Assembly (NCBI GenBank): GCA_900316245.1
Contig: ONCE01000004.1
Coordinates: 1 to 64,000 of the forward strand
Origin: an uncultured Bacteroidales bacterium
GTDB lineage: Bacteria > Bacteroidota > Bacteroidia > Bacteroidales > UBA932
Length of the DNA: 64,000 nt
Direction of reading: 5' to 3'
Shown here: positions 6,681 to 14,865 of the stretch, in pieces
How the letters are laid out: every line of letters starts with the position of its first letter
Numbering within the stretch: position 1 is the first letter of the stretch
Notes under the pieces: generated by a model
Database searches by the model: none
Seen by the model: only the letters and a program-made list of their open reading frames with translations
Told to the model about the DNA's origin: nothing
Translations under genes and position numbers: made by a program

Positions 6681-9059
6681 ATGAAAAGAACATTCACCAT
6701 CCTGACGGCCCTGCTGCTGGTTTTCGCAGCGGCCCTTGCCCAGAATCCCGTAGCCAACAAAGCGGCACAAGTCATTGAAGGAAATGCCCGTTTCACCATT
6801 CTCACAGACCGCCTGGTCCGTATGGAATGGGCCCCCGACGCCCAATTCGAGGACAACGCCACGCTGGCCATCGTGAACCGCGAACTGCCCGTTCCCGCCT
6901 TCACGGTTTCCCGCTCCGGCGGCAAACTGGTGGTCAAGACCAAGGCCCTCACCCTGGAATACAAGGGCGGAGCATTCGACGCCTCCAACCTGCAGGTTTC
7001 CTTCCGCCTCAACGGAAAAACCGTCAAATGGTATCCCGGGGCCGATGATTCCGGCAACCTGATGGGCACCGCCCGTACCCTGGACGGCTGCTCGGGACCG
7101 GACCACATCAACTATACCGACCCTATGGAAAAGGGCGTGCTGTCCCGCGACGGCTGGGCCCTGGTGGACGAAAGCACCCGTCACCTCTTAGTCAAGGATG
7201 ACAGCGACTGGGGCGAATGGGTGGCCGTCCGTCCCAATCCCGACGTAAAGGACTGGTACCTGTTTGCCTACGGCCACGACTATAAGGCCGCCCTGGCAGA
7301 CTACGCCAAAGTGGCCGGCAAGATGCCCCTGCCTCCCAAGTACGTCTTCGGCTACTGGTGGAGCAAGTACTGGCCCTACACGGACGACGAATTCCTGGCC
7401 CTGGGCTATGAGTTCCGCGAGCGCAAGCTCCCCATCGACGTGATGGTCATTGATATGGAATGGCACGAGACCTGGGAAGGCGCCGCCATCCGGGGCATCA
7501 AGGACGACCACGGCGAAGGCCTGGGCTGGACCGGTTATACCTGGAACCAGGACCTGATCGGAGACCCCGACGGCTTTCTGAACGAGGTCCACAGCCTCAA
7601 GCTCAAGACTTCCCTCAACCTGCACCCGGCCGTGGGCGTGATCCCGCGTGAGAAAGTGTACAAGACCTTCGTGAAGGACTACCTCTCCCGCACCGACAAC
7701 TATGACGGACCGGAAGGTTACGTCTACAAGGGCGGTGAGGATGTCTGGCGCGGCCCCGCCAAGCCCGGCTACCACGCCTCCGTTCCCTACCGTATGGACC
7801 AGCGCGCCTGGGCCGATGCCTACTTCAACTCCATCATCCACCCGCTGGAGAAGCAGGGCGTGGATTTCTGGTGGCTGGACTGGCAGCAGTACAAGCAGAG
7901 CCGCTATGTGGAAGGCCTCAGCAACACCTTCTGGATCAACCATATCTTCTTCAACGACAAGGTGCGTATGAACCGCGGCGTAGCCCCCGAGAAGGCTCCC
8001 CGGCCTATGATTTACCACCGTTGGGGCGGCCTGGGCAGCCACCGCTACCAGCTGGGCTTCTCCGGTGACACGGAAATCAAGTGGGAAGTGCTGGGCTACC
8101 TGCCGGAGTTCACCGCCACGGCTTCCAACGTGCTGTACGGCTACTGGGGCCACGACCTCGGCGGTCACTGGATGAGAAACGAGGCTCCCACCGAGCCCGA
8201 ACTCTTTACCCGCTGGCTGCAATATGGCGTGTTCTCCCCCATCTTCAAGACCCACAGCACCCGCAGCGCCCTGTTCGAGCGCCGCATCTGGATGTTCCCG
8301 GACTACTATGAATATATGAAGGCCGCCCTGGAGCTCCGCTATGCCCTTACGCCTTATATCTATGACATGGCCCGCGAGGCCTATGAGACGGGCATCTCCC
8401 TGTGCCGCCCGCTCTACTACGAGTATCCGGAAGCCCCCCAGGCCTACACCTGGAAGCAGGAGTACTTCTTTGGAAACAACATCCTCGCCGCCACCATCTG
8501 CGAACCCCGTGGGGCAGACGGCCTGTCCAACCGAGATGTCTGGCTCCCCGCCGGCAACGACTGGTACGATATGGCCCACCACAAGATGCTTCCCGGCGGA
8601 ACCGTCCAGAAACTCCGCTACAGCATTGACCAGAACGCCTGGTTCGTGAAGGCCGGCGCCATCATCCCCCTGGCCCACGAAGGCATCCAGGAACTGCAGA
8701 CGCCCACCAACGAGTGGCGCATCTACATTGCTCCGGGCAAGGGCCGCAGCAGTTATGTGCATTATGAAGACGACGGCGAGAGCCAGGCCTATCCTTCGGC
8801 CTATGCCACCACCGCCATCCGGAAGAATGCCTCCGCAAGTGCCTTGACGGTGGAAATTGATCCCCGGCAGGGCTCCTACGCCGGTATGATGCCCACCCGC
8901 AAGCTTTCCCTCATCCTGGGTGGCGCAGCCCGCTGCCCCAAGGCCACCCTCAACGGAGTTGCCCTGGAGTGCACCTACGACGCCGCCTCCCGCGAGGCCC
9001 ACGTAGTGCTGCCCGAATCTTCAGCCAATGAGGCCCTGAAGGTCCAGGTTCGCTGGTAA
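6681..9059 (+). CDS. Secreted glycoside hydrolase family 31 enzyme (alpha-glucosidase/alpha-xylosidase type)
   Basis: 792 residues. A signal peptide (MKRTFTILTALLLVFAAALAQ) exports it. The N-terminal beta-domain (NTLD-like, galactose-mutarotase fold) runs to about residue 200, followed by a TIM barrel with DVMVIDMEWHETW, the catalytic nucleophile region FWWLDWQQ near residue 399 and the acid/base region FSGDTEIKWEV near residue 462, then C-terminal beta-domains. GH31 enzymes remove alpha-linked glucose, xylose or related sugars from the non-reducing end with retention. The substrate cannot be read from these motifs. It stands alone on the plus strand, between cdaA and a convergent phosphatase-like gene, and is not part of a SusC/D locus here. 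Confidence 0.92.
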   Translation: MKRTFTILTALLLVFAAALAQNPVANKAAQVIEGNARFTILTDRLVRMEWAPDAQFEDNATLAIVNRELPVPAFTVSRSGGKLVVKTKALTLEYKGGAFDASNLQVSFRLNGKTVKWYPGADDSGNLMGTARTLDGCSGPDHINYTDPMEKGVLSRDGWALVDESTRHLLVKDDSDWGEWVAVRPNPDVKDWYLFAYGHDYKAALADYAKVAGKMPLPPKYVFGYWWSKYWPYTDDEFLALGYEFRERKLPIDVMVIDMEWHETWEGAAIRGIKDDHGEGLGWTGYTWNQDLIGDPDGFLNEVHSLKLKTSLNLHPAVGVIPREKVYKTFVKDYLSRTDNYDGPEGYVYKGGEDVWRGPAKPGYHASVPYRMDQRAWADAYFNSIIHPLEKQGVDFWWLDWQQYKQSRYVEGLSNTFWINHIFFNDKVRMNRGVAPEKAPRPMIYHRWGGLGSHRYQLGFSGDTEIKWEVLGYLPEFTATASNVLYGYWGHDLGGHWMRNEAPTEPELFTRWLQYGVFSPIFKTHSTRSALFERRIWMFPDYYEYMKAALELRYALTPYIYDMAREAYETGISLCRPLYYEYPEAPQAYTWKQEYFFGNNILAATICEPRGADGLSNRDVWLPAGNDWYDMAHHKMLPGGTVQKLRYSIDQNAWFVKAGAIIPLAHEGIQELQTPTNEWRIYIAPGKGRSSYVHYEDDGESQAYPSAYATTAIRKNASASALTVEIDPRQGSYAGMMPTRKLSLILGGAARCPKATLNGVALECTYDAASREAHVVLPESSANEALKVQVRW

Positions 9060-9062
9060 GAA

Positions 9063-10190
9063 TTAAATTCCGCCCCCATCTATACTGCCGCCGGCTTTTC
9101 CAAAGGCCGGCTGCAGTATGTATAGACCCTTGTTGCCTTCGGCCCGGGCCTTGGCGGCCAGTTTGCCTATCGCGGATTCGGGGCTACGGCCAACGTCCAG
9201 GATGAGGCCGTGCACCATAGTAGGATAGGCGGTAAGCATAGGTACATCTCCGTTGGAGTCTCCGCCCACCAGGACCGGAGCGGAACCGTTGTGGTTGGGA
9301 GCCATCCAGGTGTTGATGCAACTTACTTTTCCGTCCTTGATGGTTTGGACATAAGTGGGATCATATTGGGGAACAAGGGTTTCACCGGGCACGAACCGCA
9401 GGCCGAAAACCTGCTCCGGGGGCAGGCCCACCCCCAGTTCGGGGTCACAGGCCAGAACCTCCACGATCAGTTCCAGGGAAGCGGAACAGACATAGGGCTT
9501 GATGCCGCTGGCGGCCAGGCACCGGTAGAGATCCTTCATTTCCGGCGGGAAATAGATGCCCCGCTCCACCTTCTCGCTCCACTTTCCGTCCGGGGACGTC
9601 CAGTCTTCCACGGCCAGTTTGTCCTTTCCCATCTGGTTCAGGATGGCATCGTGCACCACCTCACGGGCTTCTTTGGGGGTATAACCGGCCAGCAGGCCCG
9701 GCATCCACAGATAGGAGACCTCGTAACCGAAGAGGCCGTCCATTCCGGCCAGCAGTGCAGCCATCCGGGCGCGGAAGTCCTTATAGAGATCCGTAGCGTG
9801 AATCTGCTCCAGGGTCTTTCCCCCTTTCCGGAGCTCCGTGAGCTGGGCATACTCTTCCTGCAGGGTGAAGCCTATCTGGGCCAGGGTCTCATCGCCCAGG
9901 CGGAGCGAAGTGTCCGGAATGCCGTCCAGGAAAGCGTGTTCCGGCGCGGCGCAATAGCGCAGATGCTCCACCTGGTATACCCAGAGGGCCTGCGACACGT
10001 CGTGGGTGATGGAGGTCTTGTCAAAATCAAAGACAGCATAAGCGTCCTGGTGACCCTTGGCCTCCAGCAGTTCATTCAGGGCACAGCGCACCTGCGGATC
10101 CCAGTCTCCGGAAATCAGTTCGACCGACCGGCTTCCGGGCCGGCAGGCAACCGCCATCCCGATGGCCAGCAGAAAGAAAAGGCGTTTCAT
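9063..10190 (-). CDS. HAD-superfamily phosphatase-like lipoprotein
   Basis: 375 residues. The N-terminus MKRLFFLLAIGMAVAC is a lipoprotein signal with Cys16. HAD motifs are present: motif I VFDFDKTS (Asp55 and Asp57), a Ser in VCSASLELIVE (motif II) and motif IV GGDSNGDVPM. The layout, with a helical cap between motifs I and II, is like phosphoserine phosphatase, but the enzyme would act outside the inner membrane, so it may free phosphate or dephosphorylate small metabolites in the periplasm. The substrate is unknown. It starts 3 bases after the GH20 gene ends, so the pair is probably one operon. A strong GC-rich inverted repeat near 9092-9115 lies inside the coding end. Confidence 0.83.
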   Translation of the reverse strand: MKRLFFLLAIGMAVACRPGSRSVELISGDWDPQVRCALNELLEAKGHQDAYAVFDFDKTSITHDVSQALWVYQVEHLRYCAAPEHAFLDGIPDTSLRLGDETLAQIGFTLQEEYAQLTELRKGGKTLEQIHATDLYKDFRARMAALLAGMDGLFGYEVSYLWMPGLLAGYTPKEAREVVHDAILNQMGKDKLAVEDWTSPDGKWSEKVERGIYFPPEMKDLYRCLAASGIKPYVCSASLELIVEVLACDPELGVGLPPEQVFGLRFVPGETLVPQYDPTYVQTIKDGKVSCINTWMAPNHNGSAPVLVGGDSNGDVPMLTAYPTMVHGLILDVGRSPESAIGKLAAKARAEGNKGLYILQPAFGKAGGSIDGGGI

Positions 10191-10193
10191 ACT

Positions 10194-12053
10194 TTATCGC
10201 TTCTTGTAATTAAGGCCCTTGGCATCCCAAAGGGGCATTTCTCGCTTGACGATGATGCTGTAGAATTCGTTGAAGTCTTTCTGGAAAGCGTCTTCGTCCT
10301 TCCACTCCGTGCCGGAGTTCCAGGCACGCTCCCAGACACCCAGCGCCTTGGGCAGCATCTGGTAGGTGGCATCGTTCAGGCTGCGGATGTTTTCCGACCA
10401 CAGCAGGGCTTCGGCCCCTACGATATTCTCCGGCTTCTGAAGGCCGGGGTAACTGTAGACGGGCAGGGCGTAACTCTTGCGCTCGTCCACATAGCCGCCC
10501 CAGTTGAGGCCGATTTCGGTGGGAGCGTCACTGTAGGCAAGGTCCACATAGGCGTGCTGCACGTTGGAGAGCAGGACCGGGATGCCGGCATTGGCCAACC
10601 GGGCGGGAAGGTCGGCCCGCTCGTTCAGGGTGCTCCAGGCATTGACGAACAGCAGTTGCTGCTTAAGGGCCTCCTGCGTTTCGGGCTCAATGTTTTCCAC
10701 GATTTCCTGCCAGCCGGCCAGTTTGAGGTCGCGCTCCTGAGCCAGTTTCACCATACCGCGGGTGAAGGTATCCTTTACCCGCTTACGGTCCCGGCCGCTC
10801 CATGCGCCGTCCGGCACCTCGTCTCCGCCGATGTGTACGCCCAGCAGCGGAACGCCGGCCTCCTTGTGCATACGGATGACCTCGTCAAAGACCACTCCGT
10901 AGAAGCTGTAAACGCCCGGAAGGTCCGGATCCAGCACGTTGTCCGTGAAGTCCTGGGCCGTCCAGTAGCGGGAAGAATCGGCCGGGTCCTGCAGACGGAA
11001 ACGCTCGTCTCCGGTTTTGGCCTCATAGGCCTGCATCGCCTTGATGGCGGCGCGGGAGTGACCCGGGGCGTCAAATTCCGGAACCACGGCAATCTGCCGT
11101 TCGGCGGCGTATTGAAGTATCTCCTTGTATTCCTCTTCCGTATAGAAAGTGGTATTGTCAATGCGTCCGTTGGCGGTGGGCTTGAGGGCGTTGGTTTCCT
11201 TCAAATCCCATTCCGGGATATCGTGATGGCCGCTGTAGGCGGTGAGTTCGGGCAATTTGGGAATCTCCAGGCACCAGGATTCGTCGTCTCCCAGGTGGAA
11301 GTGCAGGAGGTTCAGTTTATAGGAGGCCATAATGTCCAGCACCTTGAAGACCTCTTCCTTGGAACGGAAATCCCGCACCACATCCAGCATAAAGCCGCGG
11401 AGGCGCAAATCCGGCCAGTCTTCGATGACCAGATCCTTGGAGCCCTTGGGCAGTTTGTCCAGGGTGGTCTGGGCATAGACGGCACCGGTCTCGTCCTGGG
11501 ACTCTACCTGGGCCTTTCCTTCGGAGTCAAAGGCAATCTTGTACCAGCCGCGGGGGCGCAGTTCCTCGGGCGTAACATTACCGGGCTCGTTGATGCGTTT
11601 GGGCCTGGGCAGGATATCGGCCGGGCCGGGCACATAGCTGGCGGCAAACCAGGAGGCGTTGATGGGGGATCCGTCGCGCTCCAGGAACTTGTACTCGATG
11701 GGCAGGAGCCTGGAGGCTTTGCCCATTACCTGCAACACGAAGCCTTCCGGCGCCCAGGAATGACGCGGCAGCGGACGGCCCTCATAGGAAAGCGTGAGCG
11801 TACCGGACTGGGGAATGTCCAGGTAGAAACTCGTTCCCTGATAGTGGTGAATCTGATCCACGGGACCCTCCGTAATCTTATGGTTGTCAAACAGTTCCTG
11901 GAACCAGACACGCCCACCTTCGGGCATGTTCTTGAGCACCAGCGTCTGGCTGGCCAGCCCGTTTTCACCGGTAGGTCCTTCGATCCATTCAACAGAGGGT
12001 TGGGCGCAGGCCACAACCAGCAGCATAGAAGCCAATAAAAGTTCGTTTTTCAT
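10194..12053 (-). CDS. GH20 beta-N-acetylhexosaminidase lipoprotein
   Basis: 619 residues. MKNELLLASMLLVVAC is a lipoprotein signal peptide. A CHB_HEX-like carbohydrate-binding beta-sandwich (about 20-130, with GGRVWFQELFDNH) comes first, then the GH20b domain, then the TIM barrel with LHFHLGDDESW, VVPEFDAPGHSRA and the catalytic Asp-Glu pair in HIGGDEVPDG near residue 409. GH20 enzymes remove terminal GlcNAc or GalNAc by substrate-assisted catalysis. The start is the ATG at 12053, where the signal peptide begins; longer in-frame starts are implausible. It is co-transcribed with the HAD lipoprotein downstream. A second GH20 is found at 45063-47189, with a different domain order. Confidence 0.93.
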   Translation of the reverse strand: MKNELLLASMLLVVACAQPSVEWIEGPTGENGLASQTLVLKNMPEGGRVWFQELFDNHKITEGPVDQIHHYQGTSFYLDIPQSGTLTLSYEGRPLPRHSWAPEGFVLQVMGKASRLLPIEYKFLERDGSPINASWFAASYVPGPADILPRPKRINEPGNVTPEELRPRGWYKIAFDSEGKAQVESQDETGAVYAQTTLDKLPKGSKDLVIEDWPDLRLRGFMLDVVRDFRSKEEVFKVLDIMASYKLNLLHFHLGDDESWCLEIPKLPELTAYSGHHDIPEWDLKETNALKPTANGRIDNTTFYTEEEYKEILQYAAERQIAVVPEFDAPGHSRAAIKAMQAYEAKTGDERFRLQDPADSSRYWTAQDFTDNVLDPDLPGVYSFYGVVFDEVIRMHKEAGVPLLGVHIGGDEVPDGAWSGRDRKRVKDTFTRGMVKLAQERDLKLAGWQEIVENIEPETQEALKQQLLFVNAWSTLNERADLPARLANAGIPVLLSNVQHAYVDLAYSDAPTEIGLNWGGYVDERKSYALPVYSYPGLQKPENIVGAEALLWSENIRSLNDATYQMLPKALGVWERAWNSGTEWKDEDAFQKDFNEFYSIIVKREMPLWDAKGLNYKKR

Positions 12054-12070
12054 AATTGTTTGCATTTTTG

Positions 12071-12101
12071 CAAACTTACGCATTCTTGCCGAGAAAGTCA
12101 A
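12071..12101 (-). promoter_or_regulatory. Promoter with overlapping palindrome for the GH20-HAD operon
   Basis: On the minus strand TTG (12101-12099), 20 bases, then TAAGTTTG (12078-12071) matches the Bacteroidota promoter pattern. A perfect inverted repeat GTTTGCA-TTTT-TGCAAAC spans 12058-12075, overlapping the -7 box and the expected start of transcription, where a repressor could bind. The ATG is at 12053. Confidence 0.62.
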
Positions 12102-12119
12102 TTTATGTTTAACTTGGGT

Positions 12120-13031
12120 TTACAGTTTTCTGAGGGAAGCGCCGCGGTCCACGTCGGTCTCGGTAATCTGAAGGCTGTCGCCGGCCTTGTAGTGGCAGGT
12201 GGAGGCACCGGAGAGGCGGACGCCCAGCTTATCCAGGGCAACGATACGGGCCGAAGAAGCACCGCTCAGCTCCACCTTCACATCCTTGGCGGGGCACTCG
12301 GTCAGGTCTGCCTTGGCCGCACCGGAACCCGAGAGACGGACGGTGTCCAGGGCTCCCTGGATGTGGATGTGGGAGGCGCCGGAGAGTTCCAGGTCGGCGT
12401 TGTCATAGACACCGGTCAAATCCAGCTTGCTGGATCCGGAGAAGTCCACTGTAAGGTCGCGTCCGTCGCTTTCCAGGGTTCCCTTGGCGGCACCGGAAAG
12501 GCTGATCTTGGCATTTTTCACAGATCCGGTCATCTGGTATTTGCTGGCTCCGCTGCAGCGGATATCGGCCTGGTTGGTCTTCATCTGAAGGCCTTTGAGG
12601 GAAGAAGCGCCGCTGAGCTCCATGGTAAAGTGAGGAGTCCCGAATTCGCCCACAGACAGGAGGTGGGACGCTCCGGACATTTCCACGCTGTTAAGCTCCG
12701 GCATGGTTACAACGGCATTCACCCTGTAATTGCCGCGCTCGATCTTGCGACGCACGTCGCCGGGTAAATTGGACACGCCCAGCACCAGGTTGCCTCCGCG
12801 CACCCGCACCTGCAGGTAAGGCATCACGAAATCGGGGGCTTCCACTTCCACCTTGTAACCGGAGGCCTTGGTGAGTTCCACGTGATAGATCCAGGACACG
12901 TCCAGGCCGTCAAAGCCGCTCAAAGTGTAAGCTTTGGTTTCCATCTTGGCGTCGGCCGGGGTTTCGTTGGCGGCCAGTGCCGGCATCAGGGCCACAAAAG
13001 CGGCGGCAAAAAGAACAAAGAGTTTTTTCAT
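12120..13031 (-). CDS. GIN-domain (DUF2807) putative adhesin, surface or periplasmic
   Basis: 303 residues with a signal peptide (MKKLFVLFAAAFVALMPALAA). The body is a right-handed beta-solenoid of the DUF2807 'head GIN' type: short rungs repeat about every 18-20 residues and carry a recurring (L)SGAS motif, for example EMSGASH, ELSGASS, RCSGASK, ELSGASH and RLSGAST. A GxDxx-type opening, FDGLDVSWIYHVEL, matches the family start. Function is not established; the family is common in Bacteroidota envelopes. It lies 12 bases after the putative anti-sigma gene, so it is probably an output of the ECF sigma factor encoded first in the operon. Confidence 0.88.
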   Translation of the reverse strand: MKKLFVLFAAAFVALMPALAANETPADAKMETKAYTLSGFDGLDVSWIYHVELTKASGYKVEVEAPDFVMPYLQVRVRGGNLVLGVSNLPGDVRRKIERGNYRVNAVVTMPELNSVEMSGASHLLSVGEFGTPHFTMELSGASSLKGLQMKTNQADIRCSGASKYQMTGSVKNAKISLSGAAKGTLESDGRDLTVDFSGSSKLDLTGVYDNADLELSGASHIHIQGALDTVRLSGSGAAKADLTECPAKDVKVELSGASSARIVALDKLGVRLSGASTCHYKAGDSLQITETDVDRGASLRKL

Positions 13032-13043
13032 AATAAGTACGTT

Positions 13044-13478
13044 TTATTGATTGACAAGTTGTTTGGCGCCCTCCAGAAGAGAGCCGTAATGGGCCCTGAG
13101 AACGCGGGCCTTCTGAAGGCGGGGCATTTCTACCGGGAGCTGCAGAAAGAGCGGATTGGCTTCTTCCGTGAGGGAGGCCAGGGCTTCGTCCCAGTCAGCT
13201 CCGGCATCGGCCGGGCACTCGCTGTACAGCTGGGAGACCTCGTCCATATAGGCCAGGTAGATGGTTTCGGGATTGCTTCTGTAAAGGACCGTCCCAAGGA
13301 TAAGGGCCGATAGGGAAGCCGCCACCGCCACGGCACCCCAGACTACGCGCCAGGGGCGGCGGGCCGGCTTCTGAGCCTGCTCCAGGCGGGCGAGGAAACG
13401 CTCCTCGTGGCCCGGAAGGGGTTCCATCCCATCAAATTGGCAGGCGTGGGAACGGATGTATTTTTCCAGCTCTTTCAT
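13044..13478 (-). CDS. Probable membrane-anchored anti-sigma factor
   Basis: 144 residues. A short cytoplasmic N-terminal part (1-45, containing GHEERFLARLEQAQ) is followed by one membrane segment (about 47-65, VVWGAVAVAASLSALILGTV) and a periplasmic C-terminal part of about 78 residues. I see no recognised zinc-binding anti-sigma motif. The call rests on topology and on position: it starts inside the stop codon of the ECF sigma gene (ATGA overlap) and is followed by the GIN protein. Sigma, anti-sigma and envelope protein in this order is a common Bacteroidota arrangement. The sequence alone would only support 'single-pass membrane protein'. Confidence 0.68.
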   Translation of the reverse strand: MKELEKYIRSHACQFDGMEPLPGHEERFLARLEQAQKPARRPWRVVWGAVAVAASLSALILGTVLYRSNPETIYLAYMDEVSQLYSECPADAGADWDEALASLTEEANPLFLQLPVEMPRLQKARVLRAHYGSLLEGAKQLVNQ

Positions 13479-13966
13479 TTCTTAAGTCTTTCTATCAGTT
13501 TGGCGCGTCCCCTGGAATAGATGGAACGCAGCGTTACTTCCTTTTTACCGGTGAAAGCGGAGATTTCTTCGTAGTCCAGCCCCTCCAGCAGCACCAGGTT
13601 CAAAACCAGGCGGTAGGGTTCTTCCAGGCTTTGCAGCGCCTGCTGCACCGTGGCCACATCCACGCCCTCCATCGGAATCTCTTCCTCCTGCACCTCGGTC
13701 TCGTCCACTGCGTAGAGTTCCAGGAAATCGGCCCTTCTCTTTCGCTCGCGAAGGCGGTCGATGGAAACCCGTACGCAAGTTCTCACCAGCCACGCCCCAA
13801 TCTGAGGGTCGGAAAGCGGGGCGGGGTCTTTTCTGTCTATGTACTTGATGAGGGTGTCCTGCATCACTTCCTCGGCATCGTCTGAATTCTGGAGAATCCG
13901 CCAGGCGGTATTGTAAACGCGCCGGTGGTATTGCCGATAGAATTCTGTGATTTCCTGCCGTGTCAT
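13475..13966 (-). CDS. ECF-type RNA polymerase sigma factor
   Basis: 163 residues with the two sigma regions of ECF factors: region 2 with FYRQYHRRVYNTAWRIL, DAEEVMQDTLIKYID and VRTCVRVSIDRLRERKRR, and region 4 with LQSLEEPYRLVLNLVLLEGLDYEEISAFTG and SIYSRGRAKLIERLKK. It directs RNA polymerase to a small regulon and is probably held by the overlapping downstream membrane protein. A clear TAnnTTTG box is not visible just upstream of 13966, in keeping with possible autoregulation through its own promoter type, but this is inference. Confidence 0.9.
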   Translation of the reverse strand: MTRQEITEFYRQYHRRVYNTAWRILQNSDDAEEVMQDTLIKYIDRKDPAPLSDPQIGAWLVRTCVRVSIDRLRERKRRADFLELYAVDETEVQEEEIPMEGVDVATVQQALQSLEEPYRLVLNLVLLEGLDYEEISAFTGKKEVTLRSIYSRGRAKLIERLKK

Positions 13967-14017
13967 TTTTCCACTTTCTATCTTAAAGACGGGCCGAAAA
14001 TGGATTTGTTGCAGAAA

Positions 14018-14785
14018 CTAGGAAAAAAGTTGGGTCAATTCCACAAAATCTTCCACGGAGAGCTGCTCGGGGCGCTCGGAGAAGACGGGAAGGGAGAGGA
14101 TGTCGGCCTTTCCGCGGGCCAGGGCCAGGGGCTTGAGGGGGTTGCGCATCATCTTGCGGCGCTGGCCGAAGGCCGTCTTGACGATGGTCTTGAACAGGGT
14201 CTCGTCGCAGCCCAGTTCCGTGCGGCCGTTGCGGGTGAGGCGGATGACGGCGCTTTCCACCTTGGGCGGAGGGGCAAAGCAGCCGGAGCCCACGGTGAAC
14301 AGATACTCGATATCGTACCAGGCCTGCAGCAGCACGGAGAGGATGCCGTAGGTTTTGCTTCCGGGCTTTTCGGCTATCCTTTCGGCCACTTCCTTCTGCA
14401 CCATACCCACTACCTCGGGGATGCTGTCCTTGTAGTCCAGCACCTTGAAGAAGATCTGCGAGGATATATTATAGGGGAAATTGCCTATGATGGCAAACTT
14501 CTCCGGGAAGAGTTTCTCCAGTCTGAGCCGCAGGAAGTCTCCTTCCATCAGTTTGCCCTGCATACCCTGGAAATGCGTGAGAAGGTATTCTACGCTCTCC
14601 GTATCGATCTCGATCAGTTTCAGGTCAATGTCCGGGCGCTCCAGTAGGTACTGGGTCAAAACACCCATACCCGGACCTACCTCCAGGGTGGGCAGTCCCC
14701 CGTGCAGGGCATCCACAATGGCGCGGGCCACTTTCTGGTCCGTGAGGAAATGCTGGCCCAGGGCCTTTTTGGCACGTACTTCCAT
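14018..14785 (-). CDS. rsmA: 16S rRNA dimethyladenosine transferase
   Basis: 255 residues. RsmA/KsgA dimethylates two adjacent adenines in the 3'-terminal helix of 16S rRNA using S-adenosylmethionine. Family motifs are present: KKALGQHFLTD at the N-terminus, the SAM loop LEVGPGMGVLTQYL (about residue 32), the acidic IEID, and the target-base motif GNFPYNISSQ (NFPY in place of the more common NLPY). A C-terminal helical domain with FGQRRKMMRNPLK follows. I chose the ATG at 14785 (MEVRAKKALGQ); upstream in-frame sequence is unlike the family. It diverges from aspS. Confidence 0.95.
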   Translation of the reverse strand: MEVRAKKALGQHFLTDQKVARAIVDALHGGLPTLEVGPGMGVLTQYLLERPDIDLKLIEIDTESVEYLLTHFQGMQGKLMEGDFLRLRLEKLFPEKFAIIGNFPYNISSQIFFKVLDYKDSIPEVVGMVQKEVAERIAEKPGSKTYGILSVLLQAWYDIEYLFTVGSGCFAPPPKVESAVIRLTRNGRTELGCDETLFKTIVKTAFGQRRKMMRNPLKPLALARGKADILSLPVFSERPEQLSVEDFVELTQLFS

Positions 14786-14807
14786 ACTAGAAAAACCTTT
14801 GTATCTG

Positions 14808-14838
14808 CAAAGATAACCATATTTTTTTGCTATTTTTG
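14808..14838. promoter_or_regulatory. Divergent -7 elements for rsmA and aspS
   Basis: On the minus strand TATCTTTG occupies 14815-14808, 22 bases before the rsmA ATG. On the plus strand TATTTTTG occupies 14831-14838, 27 bases before the aspS ATG. Both fit TAnnTTTG. Neither has a good TTG at 19-21 bases, so the -33 parts are unresolved. Confidence 0.5.
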
Positions 14839-14865
14839 CAGGTTGGAAAATAAAGGACACACAAT

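Noticed and set aside
4055..6778. A 907-codon open frame on the plus strand across mutS2 and cdaA
   Set aside because: It lies antisense to two well-supported genes with intact motifs, its translation is low-complexity His/Gly/Val-rich, and no domain is recognisable. GC-rich codon usage produces such frames.
7188..9002. A 604-codon open frame opposite the GH31 gene, and similar ones at 9210-12038, 14830-16455 and 61306-63540
   Set aside because: All mirror strong genes on the other strand; none has a recognisable fold or a promoter.
9092..9115. GC-rich inverted repeat as a terminator for the GH31 gene
   Set aside because: It lies within the coding end of the HAD lipoprotein gene and has no T run on the plus strand.
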